64,000 nucleotides of DNA, taken from contig NZ_JACHMY010000001.1 of the NCBI RefSeq assembly GCF_014205135.1, forward strand, positions 3,658,001 through 3,722,000, written 5' to 3'. The notes below the pieces were generated by a model that was not told the origin of the DNA, did no database searches, and saw only the letters and a list, made by a program, of their open reading frames with translations. Position numbers and translations under genes: made by a program. Source of the stretch: Kribbella italica. GTDB lineage: Bacteria; Actinomycetota; Actinomycetes; Propionibacteriales; Kribbellaceae. This document shows, in pieces, positions 7,025 to 16,900 of the stretch. Positions within the stretch are counted from its first letter, which is position 1; each line of letters opens with the position of its first letter.

Positions 7025-9622
7025 TCAGAACTCCGAGCCGGCCGGCAGGTCCGGGGTGTCCGGGTCCTCGGGGTCCGACGGGCCCGCGGCCAGGCCGAGC
7101 TCGGCCGGGCTGGCGAGCATCGGGTGCTTCGGCAGGACGCGCACGGTGTAACCGAACGGGCCGGTGCGGTCGAGCTTCAGCTCACCCTCGAAGCGGTGCC
7201 GGTTGCCCTCGTAGGTCTCCGCCAGCTTCAGCGAGACCCGCACGGCGTCGGTGATCTCGTCGGCCGAGTCCACCCGGCCGTGCAGTGCCTCGACGTCGAT
7301 GTCGTCCGGGGTCAGCTCGCCGAGCGTCACGAACGCGCGGATCCCGACCGTAGTCCCCAGTTGCGGGACGTCGCCCAGGCCCTGCAGCTCGACGTGGTCG
7401 ACGCGGATCTGCGGCCAGGCCGCCCGGACCTGCTTCTTCCACGCGGCCAGCTGCCGGGCGCCGTCGTACGTCGAGTTGAGCTGCCGCGACGAGTGCGCCG
7501 CCGGGACGTAGAGCCGCTCGACGTAGTCGCGGACCATCCGGGTGGCGAGCACCTTCGGGCCGAGCTCCTTGATCGTGTGCCGCAGCATCTCGATCCAGCG
7601 GCCCGGGACCTCACCGTCGTAGAACCGCGGCGCGACCTGCTTCTCGATCAGGTCGTACAGCGCGTGCGCCTCGAGGTCGTCGCGGCGGTCGGTGTCCTCG
7701 ATGCCCTCGGCCGACGGGATCGCCCAGCCGAACTCGTCGTCGTACCACTCGTCCCACCAGCCGTCACGGATGGACAGGTTGAGCGCGCCGTTCAGCGCCG
7801 CCTTCATGCCGGACGTGCCACACGCCTCGTACGGACGCAGCGGGTTGTTCAGCCAGACGTCGCAGCCCGGGTACATCGGCTGCGCCAGCGCGATGTCGTA
7901 GTCGGGCACGAAGACGATCCGGTGCCGGACCTCCGGGTCGTCGGCGAACCGGACCATCTCCTGGATCAGCTTCTTGCCGCCCTCGTCGGCCGGGTGCGCC
8001 TTGCCGGCGATCACGATCTGGATCGGCCGGGTCGGGTGCAGCAGCAGCGCCTTCAGCCGCTCCGGGTCACGCAGCATCAGCGTCAGCCGCTTGTACGACG
8101 GAACGCGGCGGGCGAAGCCCACCGTCAGCACGTCCGGGTCGAGGATCGAGTCGACCCAGCCCAGCTCGGCCTCGCTGGCCCCGCGGTTCACCCACGACGC
8201 GCGGACGCGGGCCCGGGTGTCGTCGATGAAGCGCTGGCGGAGCATCCGCTTGGTTTCCCACAGGGCCGCGTCCGTGGTCTTGTCCAGACCCTCGAACATG
8301 CCCTCGGAGTCACCCTGGTCGGCGTTCGCGTAGGTGAGCGCCGAGATCTCGCGCGCCACCCAGGTCGGCGCGTGCACGCCGTTGGTGATCGAGCTGATCG
8401 GGACGTCGGACGGGTCGAAGCTCGGCCACAGGCCGGCGAACATCCCGCGGCTGACCACACCGTGCAGCTTGGAGACGCCGTTCGCCCTCTGAGCGAGGCG
8501 AAGGCCCATGATCGCCATGTTGAAGACGCTCGGGTCGCCGTTCTCGAAGTCCTCGGCGCCGAGCGCCAGGATCCGGTCGATCGGGACGCCGTCGCCGAAC
8601 ACGTCCGGCGAGAAGTGCTGCTGGATCAGCTCGACCGGGAACCGGTCGATCCCGGCCGGGACCGGGGTGTGGGTGGTGAACACGGTGCCGCCGCGGGCGA
8701 CCTCGAGCGCGGTGTCGAAGTCGAGGCCCTGGTCGGTGGCCAGCTCGCGGATCCGCTCGACGCCGAGGAAACCGGCGTGGCCCTCGTTGGTGTGGAAGGC
8801 CTCCGGGGCCGCGTGGCCGGTGATCCGGCAGAAGGCGCGGACCGCGCGGACACCACCGACACCGAGCAGCAGCTCCTGGAGCAGACGGTGCTCGGTCGTC
8901 CCGCCGTACAGGCGGTCGGTCACCTCGCGCTCGGCCGGCTCGTTCTCCTCCATGTCGGAGTCGAGCATCAGCAGCGGCACGCGGCCGACCTGGGCGACCC
9001 AGATCTGCGCCCGCAGCTCACGGCCACCGGGCAGGGTCACGGTGACGGTCGCGGGTGCGTCACCGTCGCGGAGCAGGCTGATCGGCAGCCCGTCCGGGTC
9101 GACCAACGGGTAGCGCTCCTGCTGCCAGCCCTCGCGGTTCAGCGACTGGCCGAAGTAGCCGTGGCGGTAGAGCAGCCCGACACCGATCAGCGGTACGCCG
9201 AGGTCGCTGGCGGCCTTCAGGTGGTCGCCGGCCAGGATGCCGAGACCGCCGGAGTACTGCGGCAGCACGTGGGTGATGCCGAACTCCGGGGAGAAGTAGG
9301 CCACCGAGCTGACCGGCGAACCGGCGTCGGCCTGGAACCAGCGGTCGTCGGTGACGTACCCGTTCAGGTCGTTCACGGCCAGCTCGAGCCGGCGCAGGAA
9401 GGCGTGGTCGGCGGCCAGCTCGTCCAGGCGGGCCGCGGGGACCTCGCCGAGCAGCCGGACCGGGTCGCCGCCGGTGCTGCGCCACAGTTGCGGGTCGACA
9501 GCCTCGAACACGTCCTGCGTCTCGGGGTGCCAGGCCCAGCGCAGGTTGTTCACCAGGGTGCCGAGGCCGGTCAGCGGCTCGGGCAGGACAGGGCGGACGG
9601 AGAATCGTCGTATCGCTCGCAC
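7025..9622 (-). CDS. glgP: Alpha-glucan phosphorylase (GT35, DUF3417 N-terminal domain)
   Basis: Releases glucose-1-phosphate from the non-reducing ends of glycogen or maltodextrin, using PLP. The N-terminus (RPVLPEPLTGLGTLVNNLRW, DPQLWRS) is the DUF3417 region of the actinobacterial alpha-glucan phosphorylase subfamily. The catalytic body has the YFSPEFG, FHTNEGHAGF, TNGVH and EACGTSGMKAALNG motifs; the last lies in the PLP/phosphate pocket. GTG 9622 gives 865 residues. The 52 further upstream codons are not conserved-looking. It diverges from glgE across 200 bases and converges on the membrane-protein gene. Its product feeds central metabolism, while glgE extends the same polymer. Confidence 0.93.
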   Translation of the reverse strand: MRAIRRFSVRPVLPEPLTGLGTLVNNLRWAWHPETQDVFEAVDPQLWRSTGGDPVRLLGEVPAARLDELAADHAFLRRLELAVNDLNGYVTDDRWFQADAGSPVSSVAYFSPEFGITHVLPQYSGGLGILAGDHLKAASDLGVPLIGVGLLYRHGYFGQSLNREGWQQERYPLVDPDGLPISLLRDGDAPATVTVTLPGGRELRAQIWVAQVGRVPLLMLDSDMEENEPAEREVTDRLYGGTTEHRLLQELLLGVGGVRAVRAFCRITGHAAPEAFHTNEGHAGFLGVERIRELATDQGLDFDTALEVARGGTVFTTHTPVPAGIDRFPVELIQQHFSPDVFGDGVPIDRILALGAEDFENGDPSVFNMAIMGLRLAQRANGVSKLHGVVSRGMFAGLWPSFDPSDVPISSITNGVHAPTWVAREISALTYANADQGDSEGMFEGLDKTTDAALWETKRMLRQRFIDDTRARVRASWVNRGASEAELGWVDSILDPDVLTVGFARRVPSYKRLTLMLRDPERLKALLLHPTRPIQIVIAGKAHPADEGGKKLIQEMVRFADDPEVRHRIVFVPDYDIALAQPMYPGCDVWLNNPLRPYEACGTSGMKAALNGALNLSIRDGWWDEWYDDEFGWAIPSAEGIEDTDRRDDLEAHALYDLIEKQVAPRFYDGEVPGRWIEMLRHTIKELGPKVLATRMVRDYVERLYVPAAHSSRQLNSTYDGARQLAAWKKQVRAAWPQIRVDHVELQGLGDVPQLGTTVGIRAFVTLGELTPDDIDVEALHGRVDSADEITDAVRVSLKLAETYEGNRHRFEGELKLDRTGPFGYTVRVLPKHPMLASPAELGLAAGPSDPEDPDTPDLPAGSEF

Positions 9623-9822
9623 CGGGACACCGTAGCGCCCTGGCCGGGCCGCGGCACCTTCGGTATGCATCGATTTTGCAACACGAGCAAGAACTTGCAG
9701 AGCCCTCAGGCGGGAGACCGCACGGAATTCGTGCAGGATGGTCCGCAGTGTGGACGAACCACGCCGCTTGCATGTCACGCGGTCGCTTCGGGAACCGATA
9801 ACGTCATACCTGCCAACTCTTC
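9623..9822. promoter_or_regulatory. Divergent glgP-glgE promoter region with repeated TTGCA motifs
   Basis: A 200-base region that must hold both promoters. It contains TTGCA at 9676, CTTGCAG at 9694-9700, CTTGCAT at 9767-9773, and an inverted repeat GCAAG-AA-CTTGC at 9687-9698. Streptomyces maltose regulators of the LacI type (MalR/Reg1) recognise CTTGCAG-like repeats. An equivalent control here is possible but unproven. Confidence 0.4.
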
Positions 9823-11856
9823 ATGACCGGTTCCAGCGACGCCGAAAGCGAAGGTTCATCGACCACCATGACTGGGCGCATCCCGATCACCGACGTCACC
9901 CCGACCGTCGACGCCGGAGCGTATCCGGCCAAGGCCTCGGTGGGCGAGACGTTCACCATCGCGGCCAACGTGTTCCGTGAGGGCCACGACGCGGTGAACG
10001 CGAACGTCGTCCTGACGTCGCCGTCGGGCCAGACCAGACGGATGCTGATGACCCCGGTCGGTCAGGGGTCGGACCAGTGGACCGTCGACGTCACGCTGCA
10101 GGAGCAGGGCGCGTGGACGTTCGCCGTCGAAGGCTGGAGCGACCCGTACGGCACCTGGCGGCACAACGCCGAGATCAAGGTGCCGGCCGGGATCGACGTC
10201 GACCTGATGTTCGCCGAGGGCGCCGCGTTCTTCGACCGCGCGGCCGCCGGCGTACCGCCTGCCGTCCGGCTGGACCGCAGCACGCTGGGCGACGCCGCGC
10301 AGGCGCTGGCCAACGGCGCGCTGCCGCCGGAGGCCCGGCTCGCCGCCGGCATCTCCCCGCAGGTCCGCTCGGCGCTCGGCCGGTACCCGGTCCGCGAGCT
10401 GATCACCTCCTCGGAGACCTACCCGGTCTGGGTCGACCGCCAGCTCGCGCTGTACGGCAGCTGGTACGAGTTCTTCCCGCGCTCCGAGGGCGCCGTGTAC
10501 GACGAGGCAGCCGGCGAGTGGAAGTCCGGCACCTTCCGGACGGCCGCCGAGCGCCTCGACGCGGTCGCCGCGATGGGCTTCGACGTGCTGTACGTCCCGC
10601 CGGTGCACCCGATCGGCCAGTCGTACCGCAAGGGCCCGAACAACACCCTCGACCCGAAGCCGGGCGACCCGGGCTCGCCGTGGGCGATCGGCTCCGAGGA
10701 CGGCGGCCACGACGCGATCCACCCCGAGCTCGGCACCTTCGAGGACTTCGACTTCTTCGTCGGCCGGGCCCGTGAGCTCGGGCTCGAGGTCGCGATCGAC
10801 CTCGCGCTGCAGGCCTCGCCGGACCACCCGTGGGTCAAGGAGCACCCGAAGTGGTTCTCGGTCCGCGCCGACGGCTCGATCGCCTACGCGGAGAACCCGC
10901 CGAAGAAGTACCAGGACATCTACCCGATCAACTTCGACAACGACCCCGAGGGCATCTACGCCGAGGTGCTGCGGGTGGTGAAGCTGTGGATCGACCACGG
11001 CGTGACGGTGTTCCGCGTCGACAACCCGCACACCAAGCCGGTCAACTTCTGGCAGTGGCTGCTCGGCGAGGTCCGGCAGACCGACCCGGACGTGGTCTTC
11101 CTGTCCGAGGCGTTCACCCGCCGCCCGATGATGCAGGAGCTGGCCAAGGTCGGCTTCCACCAGTCGTACACCTACTTCACCTGGCGCAACGAGAAGTGGG
11201 AGCTCGAGGAGTACCTGACCGAGCTGACGTCGGAGACCGGCCACTTCCTGCGGCCGAACTTCTTCGTCAACACCCCGGACATCCTGACGGCGTACCTGCA
11301 GTACGGCGGGCCGGGCGCGTTCAAGATCCGCGCCGCGATCGCCGCGACGTCGTCGCCGGCCTGGGGCGTGTACGCCGGGTACGAGCTGTTCGAGCACGTC
11401 GCGCTGCGGCCGGGCTCGGAGGAGTACCTGGACACCGAGAAGTTCCAGCTCCGCCCGCGCGACTGGGCGGCCGCGGAGGCCGAGGGACGCACGCTCGCGC
11501 CGTACCTGACACTGCTGAACGCCGTACGGCGCCGCCATCCGGCGCTGCAGCAGCTGCGCAACCTGAGCCTGCACACTGTCGAGGACGAAGCGATCCTGTG
11601 CTTCTCCAAGCGCACCACCGGCCCGGACGGCCACACCGACACGGTCATCGTCGTGGTCAACACCGACCCGCACGCGGTCCGCGAGACGATGGTCCACCTG
11701 GACATGCCCGCCCTCGGAATGCGCGCCGACGACACCTTCACGGTCTACGACGAAATCACCGGCGCCACGTGGCGCTGGGGCCAGAGCAACTACGTGAAGC
11801 TCGACCCCAACGGCGACCCGTGCCACATCCTCGCCGTACGGCGCGGGCAGGCCTAG
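9823..11856 (+). CDS. glgE: Alpha-1,4-glucan:maltose-1-phosphate maltosyltransferase GlgE
   Basis: Transfers maltosyl units from maltose-1-phosphate to an alpha-1,4-glucan, the polymerising step of the GlgE pathway. Its donor is made by the pep2 kinase encoded 21 kb downstream. An N-terminal beta domain (PTVDAGAYPAKASVGETFTI) precedes a GH13 barrel with PPVHPIG, VFRVDNPHTKPVNFW (nucleophile near D400) and FLSEAFTRP (acid/base near E429). The 677-residue length is typical. ATG 9823 or ATG 9868 (MTGRIPITD) could be the start; homologues usually begin near the latter, so the first 15 residues are doubtful. Its stop shares the bases CTAG with the convergent threonine synthase stop. Confidence 0.94.
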   Translation: MTGSSDAESEGSSTTMTGRIPITDVTPTVDAGAYPAKASVGETFTIAANVFREGHDAVNANVVLTSPSGQTRRMLMTPVGQGSDQWTVDVTLQEQGAWTFAVEGWSDPYGTWRHNAEIKVPAGIDVDLMFAEGAAFFDRAAAGVPPAVRLDRSTLGDAAQALANGALPPEARLAAGISPQVRSALGRYPVRELITSSETYPVWVDRQLALYGSWYEFFPRSEGAVYDEAAGEWKSGTFRTAAERLDAVAAMGFDVLYVPPVHPIGQSYRKGPNNTLDPKPGDPGSPWAIGSEDGGHDAIHPELGTFEDFDFFVGRARELGLEVAIDLALQASPDHPWVKEHPKWFSVRADGSIAYAENPPKKYQDIYPINFDNDPEGIYAEVLRVVKLWIDHGVTVFRVDNPHTKPVNFWQWLLGEVRQTDPDVVFLSEAFTRRPMMQELAKVGFHQSYTYFTWRNEKWELEEYLTELTSETGHFLRPNFFVNTPDILTAYLQYGGPGAFKIRAAIAATSSPAWGVYAGYELFEHVALRPGSEEYLDTEKFQLRPRDWAAAEAEGRTLAPYLTLLNAVRRRHPALQQLRNLSLHTVEDEAILCFSKRTTGPDGHTDTVIVVVNTDPHAVRETMVHLDMPALGMRADDTFTVYDEITGATWRWGQSNYVKLDPNGDPCHILAVRRGQA

Positions 11857-13028
11857 AGCTCGGCCGTTTCCGGGTACTTGAGGCCCGTGCCGGTGTTCAG
11901 GGCAACGACTGTCTCGCCGGGCTTGATCCAGCCGGCTTCTCGTAGGTGCTTGACGGCGGCGAAGTTGGCGGCTCCTTCGGGGCAGACGAAGGAGCCCTCC
12001 AGCTCGGCGCAGCGGCGGACGGCGGCGAGGATCTCCTCGTCGGTGACGGCGACGGCGCAGCCGTTGGTATCGCGGATCGCCTGCAGGACGAGGAAATCAC
12101 CGAGCGCCTTCGGCACGGTGATGCCGAAGGCAACTGTTTTCGCGTCCGGCCACGGCTCGCTCTCCGGCTTACCCTGCTCCCACGCCTGCACGATCGGCGC
12201 ACACCCGGTGGCCTGTACGGCGACCAGCCGCGGCAGCGGGCCCTCGACCCAGCCGAGCTCGAGCAGCTCGTTCAGCGCCTTCCAGATCCCGATCAGCCCG
12301 ACGCCGCCGCCGGTCGGGTAGAGGATCACGTCCGGCAGCGTCCACCCGAGTTGCTCGGCGATCTCCAGGCCCATCGTCTTCTTGCCCTCGATCCGGTAGG
12401 GCTCCTTCAGCGTCGACACGTCCTGGTAGCCCTCGCGGACCGCGAGCTGCTCACGGATCCACACGCCCGCGTCGCTGATCAGCCCGTCGATCAGCTTCAG
12501 CTCCGCCCCGACGACGGTGACCTCGCGCCGGCAGATCTCCGGCGCCGCCTCCGGCATCGCGATCAGCGCCTCCATCCCGGCCCGGACGCCGTACGCCGCC
12601 CACGCGGACCCGGCGTTGCCGTTCGTCGGCATCGCGATCTTCCGGACGCCGACCTCCTTGGCCCGCGAGACACCGACGGCCGCGCCGCGCGCCTTGAAGG
12701 TGCCGGTCGGGATCAGGCCCTCGTCCTTCATCAGCAGGTTCTCGACGCCGAGCTCAGCGCCGTACGCCGGCAGCCGGAGCAGCGGCGTCATCCCTTCCCC
12801 CAGCGTGACGATGTTCGCCGGATCGCGGACCGGCAGCAGCTCGTGGTACCGCCACAGATCCGGCGGCCGGGCCGCGACGTCCTCCTTGGTCAGCCCCGCC
12901 CGGATCTCGTCCAGGTCGTAGCGGACCAGCAGCGGCGACCCGCACGAGCACAGCCCGATCACCTGGTCCGGGTCGTGGCGGAGGCCGCACTGAGGACATT
13001 CCAGCTGGGTCAGAGCAGAGAAGCGCAC
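11853..13028 (-). CDS. thrC: Threonine synthase
   Basis: PLP-dependent fold-type II enzyme converting O-phosphohomoserine to threonine. The N-terminal zinc-ribbon CPQCG...CSCG is followed by GEGMTPLLRL, the PLP-lysine segment GTFKARG, the NGNAGSAWAAYG loop and the phosphate-binding PTGGGVGLIG. At 391 residues it is of the shorter Zn-ribbon type. No hom or thrB neighbour is present, so it may be a second thrC or a related phosphohomoserine or phosphoserine-type lyase. It starts at GTG 13028 and converges on glgE with a 4-base stop-stop overlap. Confidence 0.85.
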   Translation of the reverse strand: MRFSALTQLECPQCGLRHDPDQVIGLCSCGSPLLVRYDLDEIRAGLTKEDVAARPPDLWRYHELLPVRDPANIVTLGEGMTPLLRLPAYGAELGVENLLMKDEGLIPTGTFKARGAAVGVSRAKEVGVRKIAMPTNGNAGSAWAAYGVRAGMEALIAMPEAAPEICRREVTVVGAELKLIDGLISDAGVWIREQLAVREGYQDVSTLKEPYRIEGKKTMGLEIAEQLGWTLPDVILYPTGGGVGLIGIWKALNELLELGWVEGPLPRLVAVQATGCAPIVQAWEQGKPESEPWPDAKTVAFGITVPKALGDFLVLQAIRDTNGCAVAVTDEEILAAVRRCAELEGSFVCPEGAANFAAVKHLREAGWIKPGETVVALNTGTGLKYPETAEL

Positions 13029-13047
13029 GAGGTCGCAGGGTACTCCG

Positions 13048-13620
13048 TCAGCCTGCCCGCAATCCGGTGATCGCCGGGCGCTGGTGATCGGCCAACCGGA
13101 ACCCCGTACCTCGTACGGCGTCGATGGTGACCGTCGTCCCGAGCTCGTCGAGCTTGCGCCGCAGCCGCTTGACCAGCGAGTGCACGTCCGCCGTACCGCG
13201 CAGGTGCCGGTTACGCCAGACCGCCTGGTGCAGCTCCTCGTAGGTCCACACCTTGACCGGCTCGGTCATCAGCTTGGTGAGCAGGTCGTGCTCGAGGTCG
13301 GTCAGCGGCGCCTCTCTCCCCCGCCACTGCGCGACCGACCGGCGCGAGTCGATCGTCAAGGCGTCCCCGGTACGGCGGGCGTCCGGCGTACGGGGTGGTT
13401 CGGCCGGCGCGGCCGGAGCCGGTGGCGGGTCCTGGGCGGGCGTGAGCAGTCTGCGCAGCTCGTCCAGGCTGGACACGAGCAGCAGCGGAGCGACGTCGTC
13501 AACCAGCTCGGCAAGCCGGACGCGCTCTTCGACGGATGCGGCGACGGCGATCAGCAGCGGGAACTCCTGCTGATCGATGGTTCCGTCATCACCTGGGGCG
13601 GGGACACGGGCGGTGACCAT
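13048..13620 (-). CDS. Orphan winged-helix regulator (OmpR/PhoB-type DNA-binding domain)
   Basis: 190 residues. The C-terminal half is a Trans_reg_C winged helix: LTDLEHDLLTKLMTEP, VWTYEELHQAVW, a recognition helix VHSLVKRLRRKLDELG and wing AVRGTGFRL. The N-terminal about 60 residues (LLIAVAASVEERVRLAELV, LLLVSSLDELRRLL) look like a shortened receiver but have no DxD pocket or phosphoacceptor Asp, and no kinase is adjacent. A close paralogue lies at 26404-26961. The gene is divergent from the secreted protease gene across 289 bases. GTG or ATG starts near 13620 are both possible; I kept ATG 13620. Confidence 0.8.
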   Translation of the reverse strand: MVTARVPAPGDDGTIDQQEFPLLIAVAASVEERVRLAELVDDVAPLLLVSSLDELRRLLTPAQDPPPAPAAPAEPPRTPDARRTGDALTIDSRRSVAQWRGREAPLTDLEHDLLTKLMTEPVKVWTYEELHQAVWRNRHLRGTADVHSLVKRLRRKLDELGTTVTIDAVRGTGFRLADHQRPAITGLRAG

Positions 13621-13861
13621 CCGATCACGATGTCAACCTCTGCCTCTTATCGTCAACGGACTGACAAAATCTGGCGGAACTTGCCCAGAACCGCCCCACC
13701 CCTGGTGACAACTTGCTCACGAAGTGTGCTTGTTCGCGCCGATGTCTGACACATAAGGTCCACGTCAGGCTCGCAGCGTCACAGCTTGCGACCTGGGGGG
13801 CACGGGGCGTCGCAGAACCGGTTCATCACGACCGGCGCGGCCACCGGCACCTCTGCACCAT

Positions 13862-13884
13862 GACTCGGGGGAGTCGACTCGGGG
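13862..13884. repeat. Direct repeat upstream of the secreted protease gene
   Basis: Two copies of GACTCGGGG separated by GAGTC form a direct repeat that also contains the palindrome GAGTCGACTC. It lies 26 bases before the protease start, in the 289-base gap shared with the divergent winged-helix regulator. It may be a regulator site. Nothing else in that gap is recognisable beyond the Shine-Dalgarno. Confidence 0.35.
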
Positions 13885-13909
13885 TCGTCCAAGTGAGGGG
13901 CTGCAGAGA

Positions 13910-16900
13910 ATGTCACACGTGAGACGAAGGGGCCTGGCCAGATCACTGGTGAGTGCCCTGGCGGCAGTAGCCGTCGTCGCGACCGGGCTGGCCGCCACCG
14001 GCGCCGCCCAGGCCGCACCGCCTACGAAGCCGGCCGCCGACCCGGCGTCCAAGATCAAGCCGGAGCTGCTCAGCAAGCTCCAGGGCAAGGACGCCAAGGA
14101 AGCCACCGACTACTGGGTCCGGTTCGCCGCCAAGGCCGACCTGACCAAGGCGTCCGCGATCGCGGACTGGAACGCCCGCGGTACGGCGGTCGCCGCGGCG
14201 CTGCGCAAGACCGCGACCGAGAGCCAGGCCACCGTCAAGGCCGAGCTCGACGCGCAGCACGTCAAGTACCAGACCTTCTGGGGCACCAACGCGATCCGGA
14301 TCAACGGCGGCTCGCTGGCGCTGGCGCAGAACCTGGCCCAGCACGCCGAGGTCGAGGGGCTGTACAACCCGACCGCGATCGAGGTGCCGAAGATCACCCA
14401 GGGCGTCAACGAGCGGCAGATCAATGCCATCGAGTGGGGCCTGGCCAACATCAACGCCGACGACGTCTGGTCGCAGTACGGCGACAAGGGCCAGGGCATC
14501 GTCATCGCCAACATCGACACCGGCGTCCAGTTCGACCACCCGGCGCTGGTGAACTCCTACCGTGGCAACCTGGGCGGCGGGCAGTTCGACCACAACTACA
14601 ACTGGTTCGACGCGGCCGGTACGTCGCCGACCAAGCCCGCCGACGGCAACGGTCACGGCACCCACACGATGGGCACGATGGCCGGTGACGACGGCGCGGG
14701 CAACCAGATCGGCGTCGCCCCGGCGGTGAAGTGGATCGCGGCGAACGGGTGCTGCCCGAGCGACGCGGCCCTGATCACCTCCGGCCAGTGGATGCTCGAG
14801 CCGACCAACCTCGCCGGGCAGAACCCCGACGCGAGCAAGCGGCCCAACATCATCAACAACTCGTGGGGAACCACGCTGCCCTCCAACGACCCGTTCATGG
14901 AGGACGTCACCAACGCCTGGACCGCCTCCGGCATCTTCGGCACCTGGTCGAACGGCAACAGCGGCTCGGCCTGCCAGACCAGCGGCTCACCGGGCAGTCT
15001 GGTCAGCAACTACTCGGCCGGCGCCTACGACATCAACAACAACATCGCCAGCTTCTCCGCGCGCGGTGTGGGCCAGAACGGCGAGATCAAGCCGAACCTC
15101 GCGGCTCCGGGTGTGAACGTGCGCTCGAGCGTCCCGGGCAACGCCTACGCCAGCTTCAACGGCACCTCGATGGCCGCACCGCACCTCGCGGGCACCATCG
15201 CGCTGCTGTGGTCGGCCGCACCAGCGCTGAAGGGCGACATCGCGGCCACCCGCGCGCTGCTCGACAACTCCTCGGTCGACAAGGCCGACGCCCAGTGCGG
15301 TGGCACCACCGACGACAACAACGTCTTCGGCGAAGGACGGCTGGACGCGCTCGCGCTGCTGAACGCCGCCCCGATCGGTGACACCGGCACGCTGACCGGC
15401 AAGGTCACCGCCGCCGGTGCCGCGCTCGCCGGCGCCTCGGTGACGGTGACGGCCGAGGGTCAGGCCGACCGCGTGCTGTCCACCGGTGCCGACGGCCGCT
15501 ACTCCTCCGTGCTGCCGGCCGGCGACTACTCGCTGACCGCCGCGTCGTTCGGCTACAAGAGCCAGACGGCGACCGCCACGGTGACCACCAACGCGACAAC
15601 CACCAAGGACTTCGCGCTGGAGTCCGCGCCGGCCGTCAACATCGGCGGCACGGTCACCGACGGCTCCGGCCACGGCTGGCCGCTGTACGCGAAGGTCAGC
15701 GTCGAGGGGCCGGGTGGCGTGTTCGACTACACCACCCCGACCAACGGCCGGTACAGCTTCAAGGTGCCGTCCGGCAACGCCTACACGCTGAAGGTCGAGT
15801 CGCAGTACCCGGGCTACGAGACCGTCAGCCAGCCGGTCACGGTCGGCGCGGGCAACGTCACCAAGAACATCGCCGTACCGGTTCGTTCGGACGCCTGCGC
15901 CACGGCGCCGGGCTACCGCAACGGCTCGGACGGCCTCTACGAGACCTTCGACGCCGCGGCCGCTCCGAGCGGCTGGACCGTCGTGGACAACAAGGGCAAC
16001 GGCCAGGTCTGGGCCTTCGACGACCCGGGCAACCGGGGCAACCTGACCGGTGGCGGCGGCGGCTTCGCCATCGCCGACAGCGACGAGTTCGGCTCCGGCC
16101 AGTCGCAGGACACCTCGCTGGTCAGCCCGTCGGTGGACCTGACCGACGTCGCGGCGCCGGTGATCCGCTTCAACCAGGACTTCAACTGGCTGGGCGGCGA
16201 GAAGGCCGACGTCGACCTGTCGATCGACGGCGGGACCACCTGGGCCAACGTGCTCACCCAGGGCGCGGACGTCCGGGGCGTCAAGGAGATCGCGATCCCG
16301 CAGGCGGCCGGCAAGTCCGCCGTCCAGGTTCGCTTCCACTACTACGACGCCGCGTACGAATGGTGGTGGCAGGTCGACAGCGTGCTGATCGGCAGCCAGA
16401 TCACCTGTGAGCCGACCGGCGGCGGCATCGTCGTCGGCAACGTCAAGGACGCCAACACCGGCAGCTTCGTCAACGGCGCCGTCGTCACCCGTGACGACAA
16501 GGCCACGGAGACCGCCACCACCGTCGCGACGCCGGAGGACACCGGTCTGAACGACGGCTTCTACTGGCTGTACTCCGCCGACTCCGGCGCGCACAGCTAC
16601 ACCGCCAAGGCCGGCGGCTACGTCAGCTCCGCCCAGAACGTCGACGTGGAAGCCGACTGGGTCACCCCGGCCGACTTCACGCTGGCCGCCGGCAAGCTGA
16701 CCGTCACCCCGGGGGCGATCGAGGGCAACCTCAAGCTGCCCACCGGCAAGGTCACCAAGTCCTTCACGGTCAAGAATACCGGCGGAGCGCCGGTCGACGT
16801 GAAGTTCGGTGAGCGCGACGGTGGCTTCGAGATCGCGAACGCGAACGGCTCGAAGACCACCAAGTCCCAGGTCCTCACCGGCCAGGGCGCGCCGCTGCAG

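Noticed and set aside
7124..9826. 900-residue open frame antisense to glgP
   Set aside because: Shadow frame; no domains, while the minus strand encodes a complete phosphorylase.
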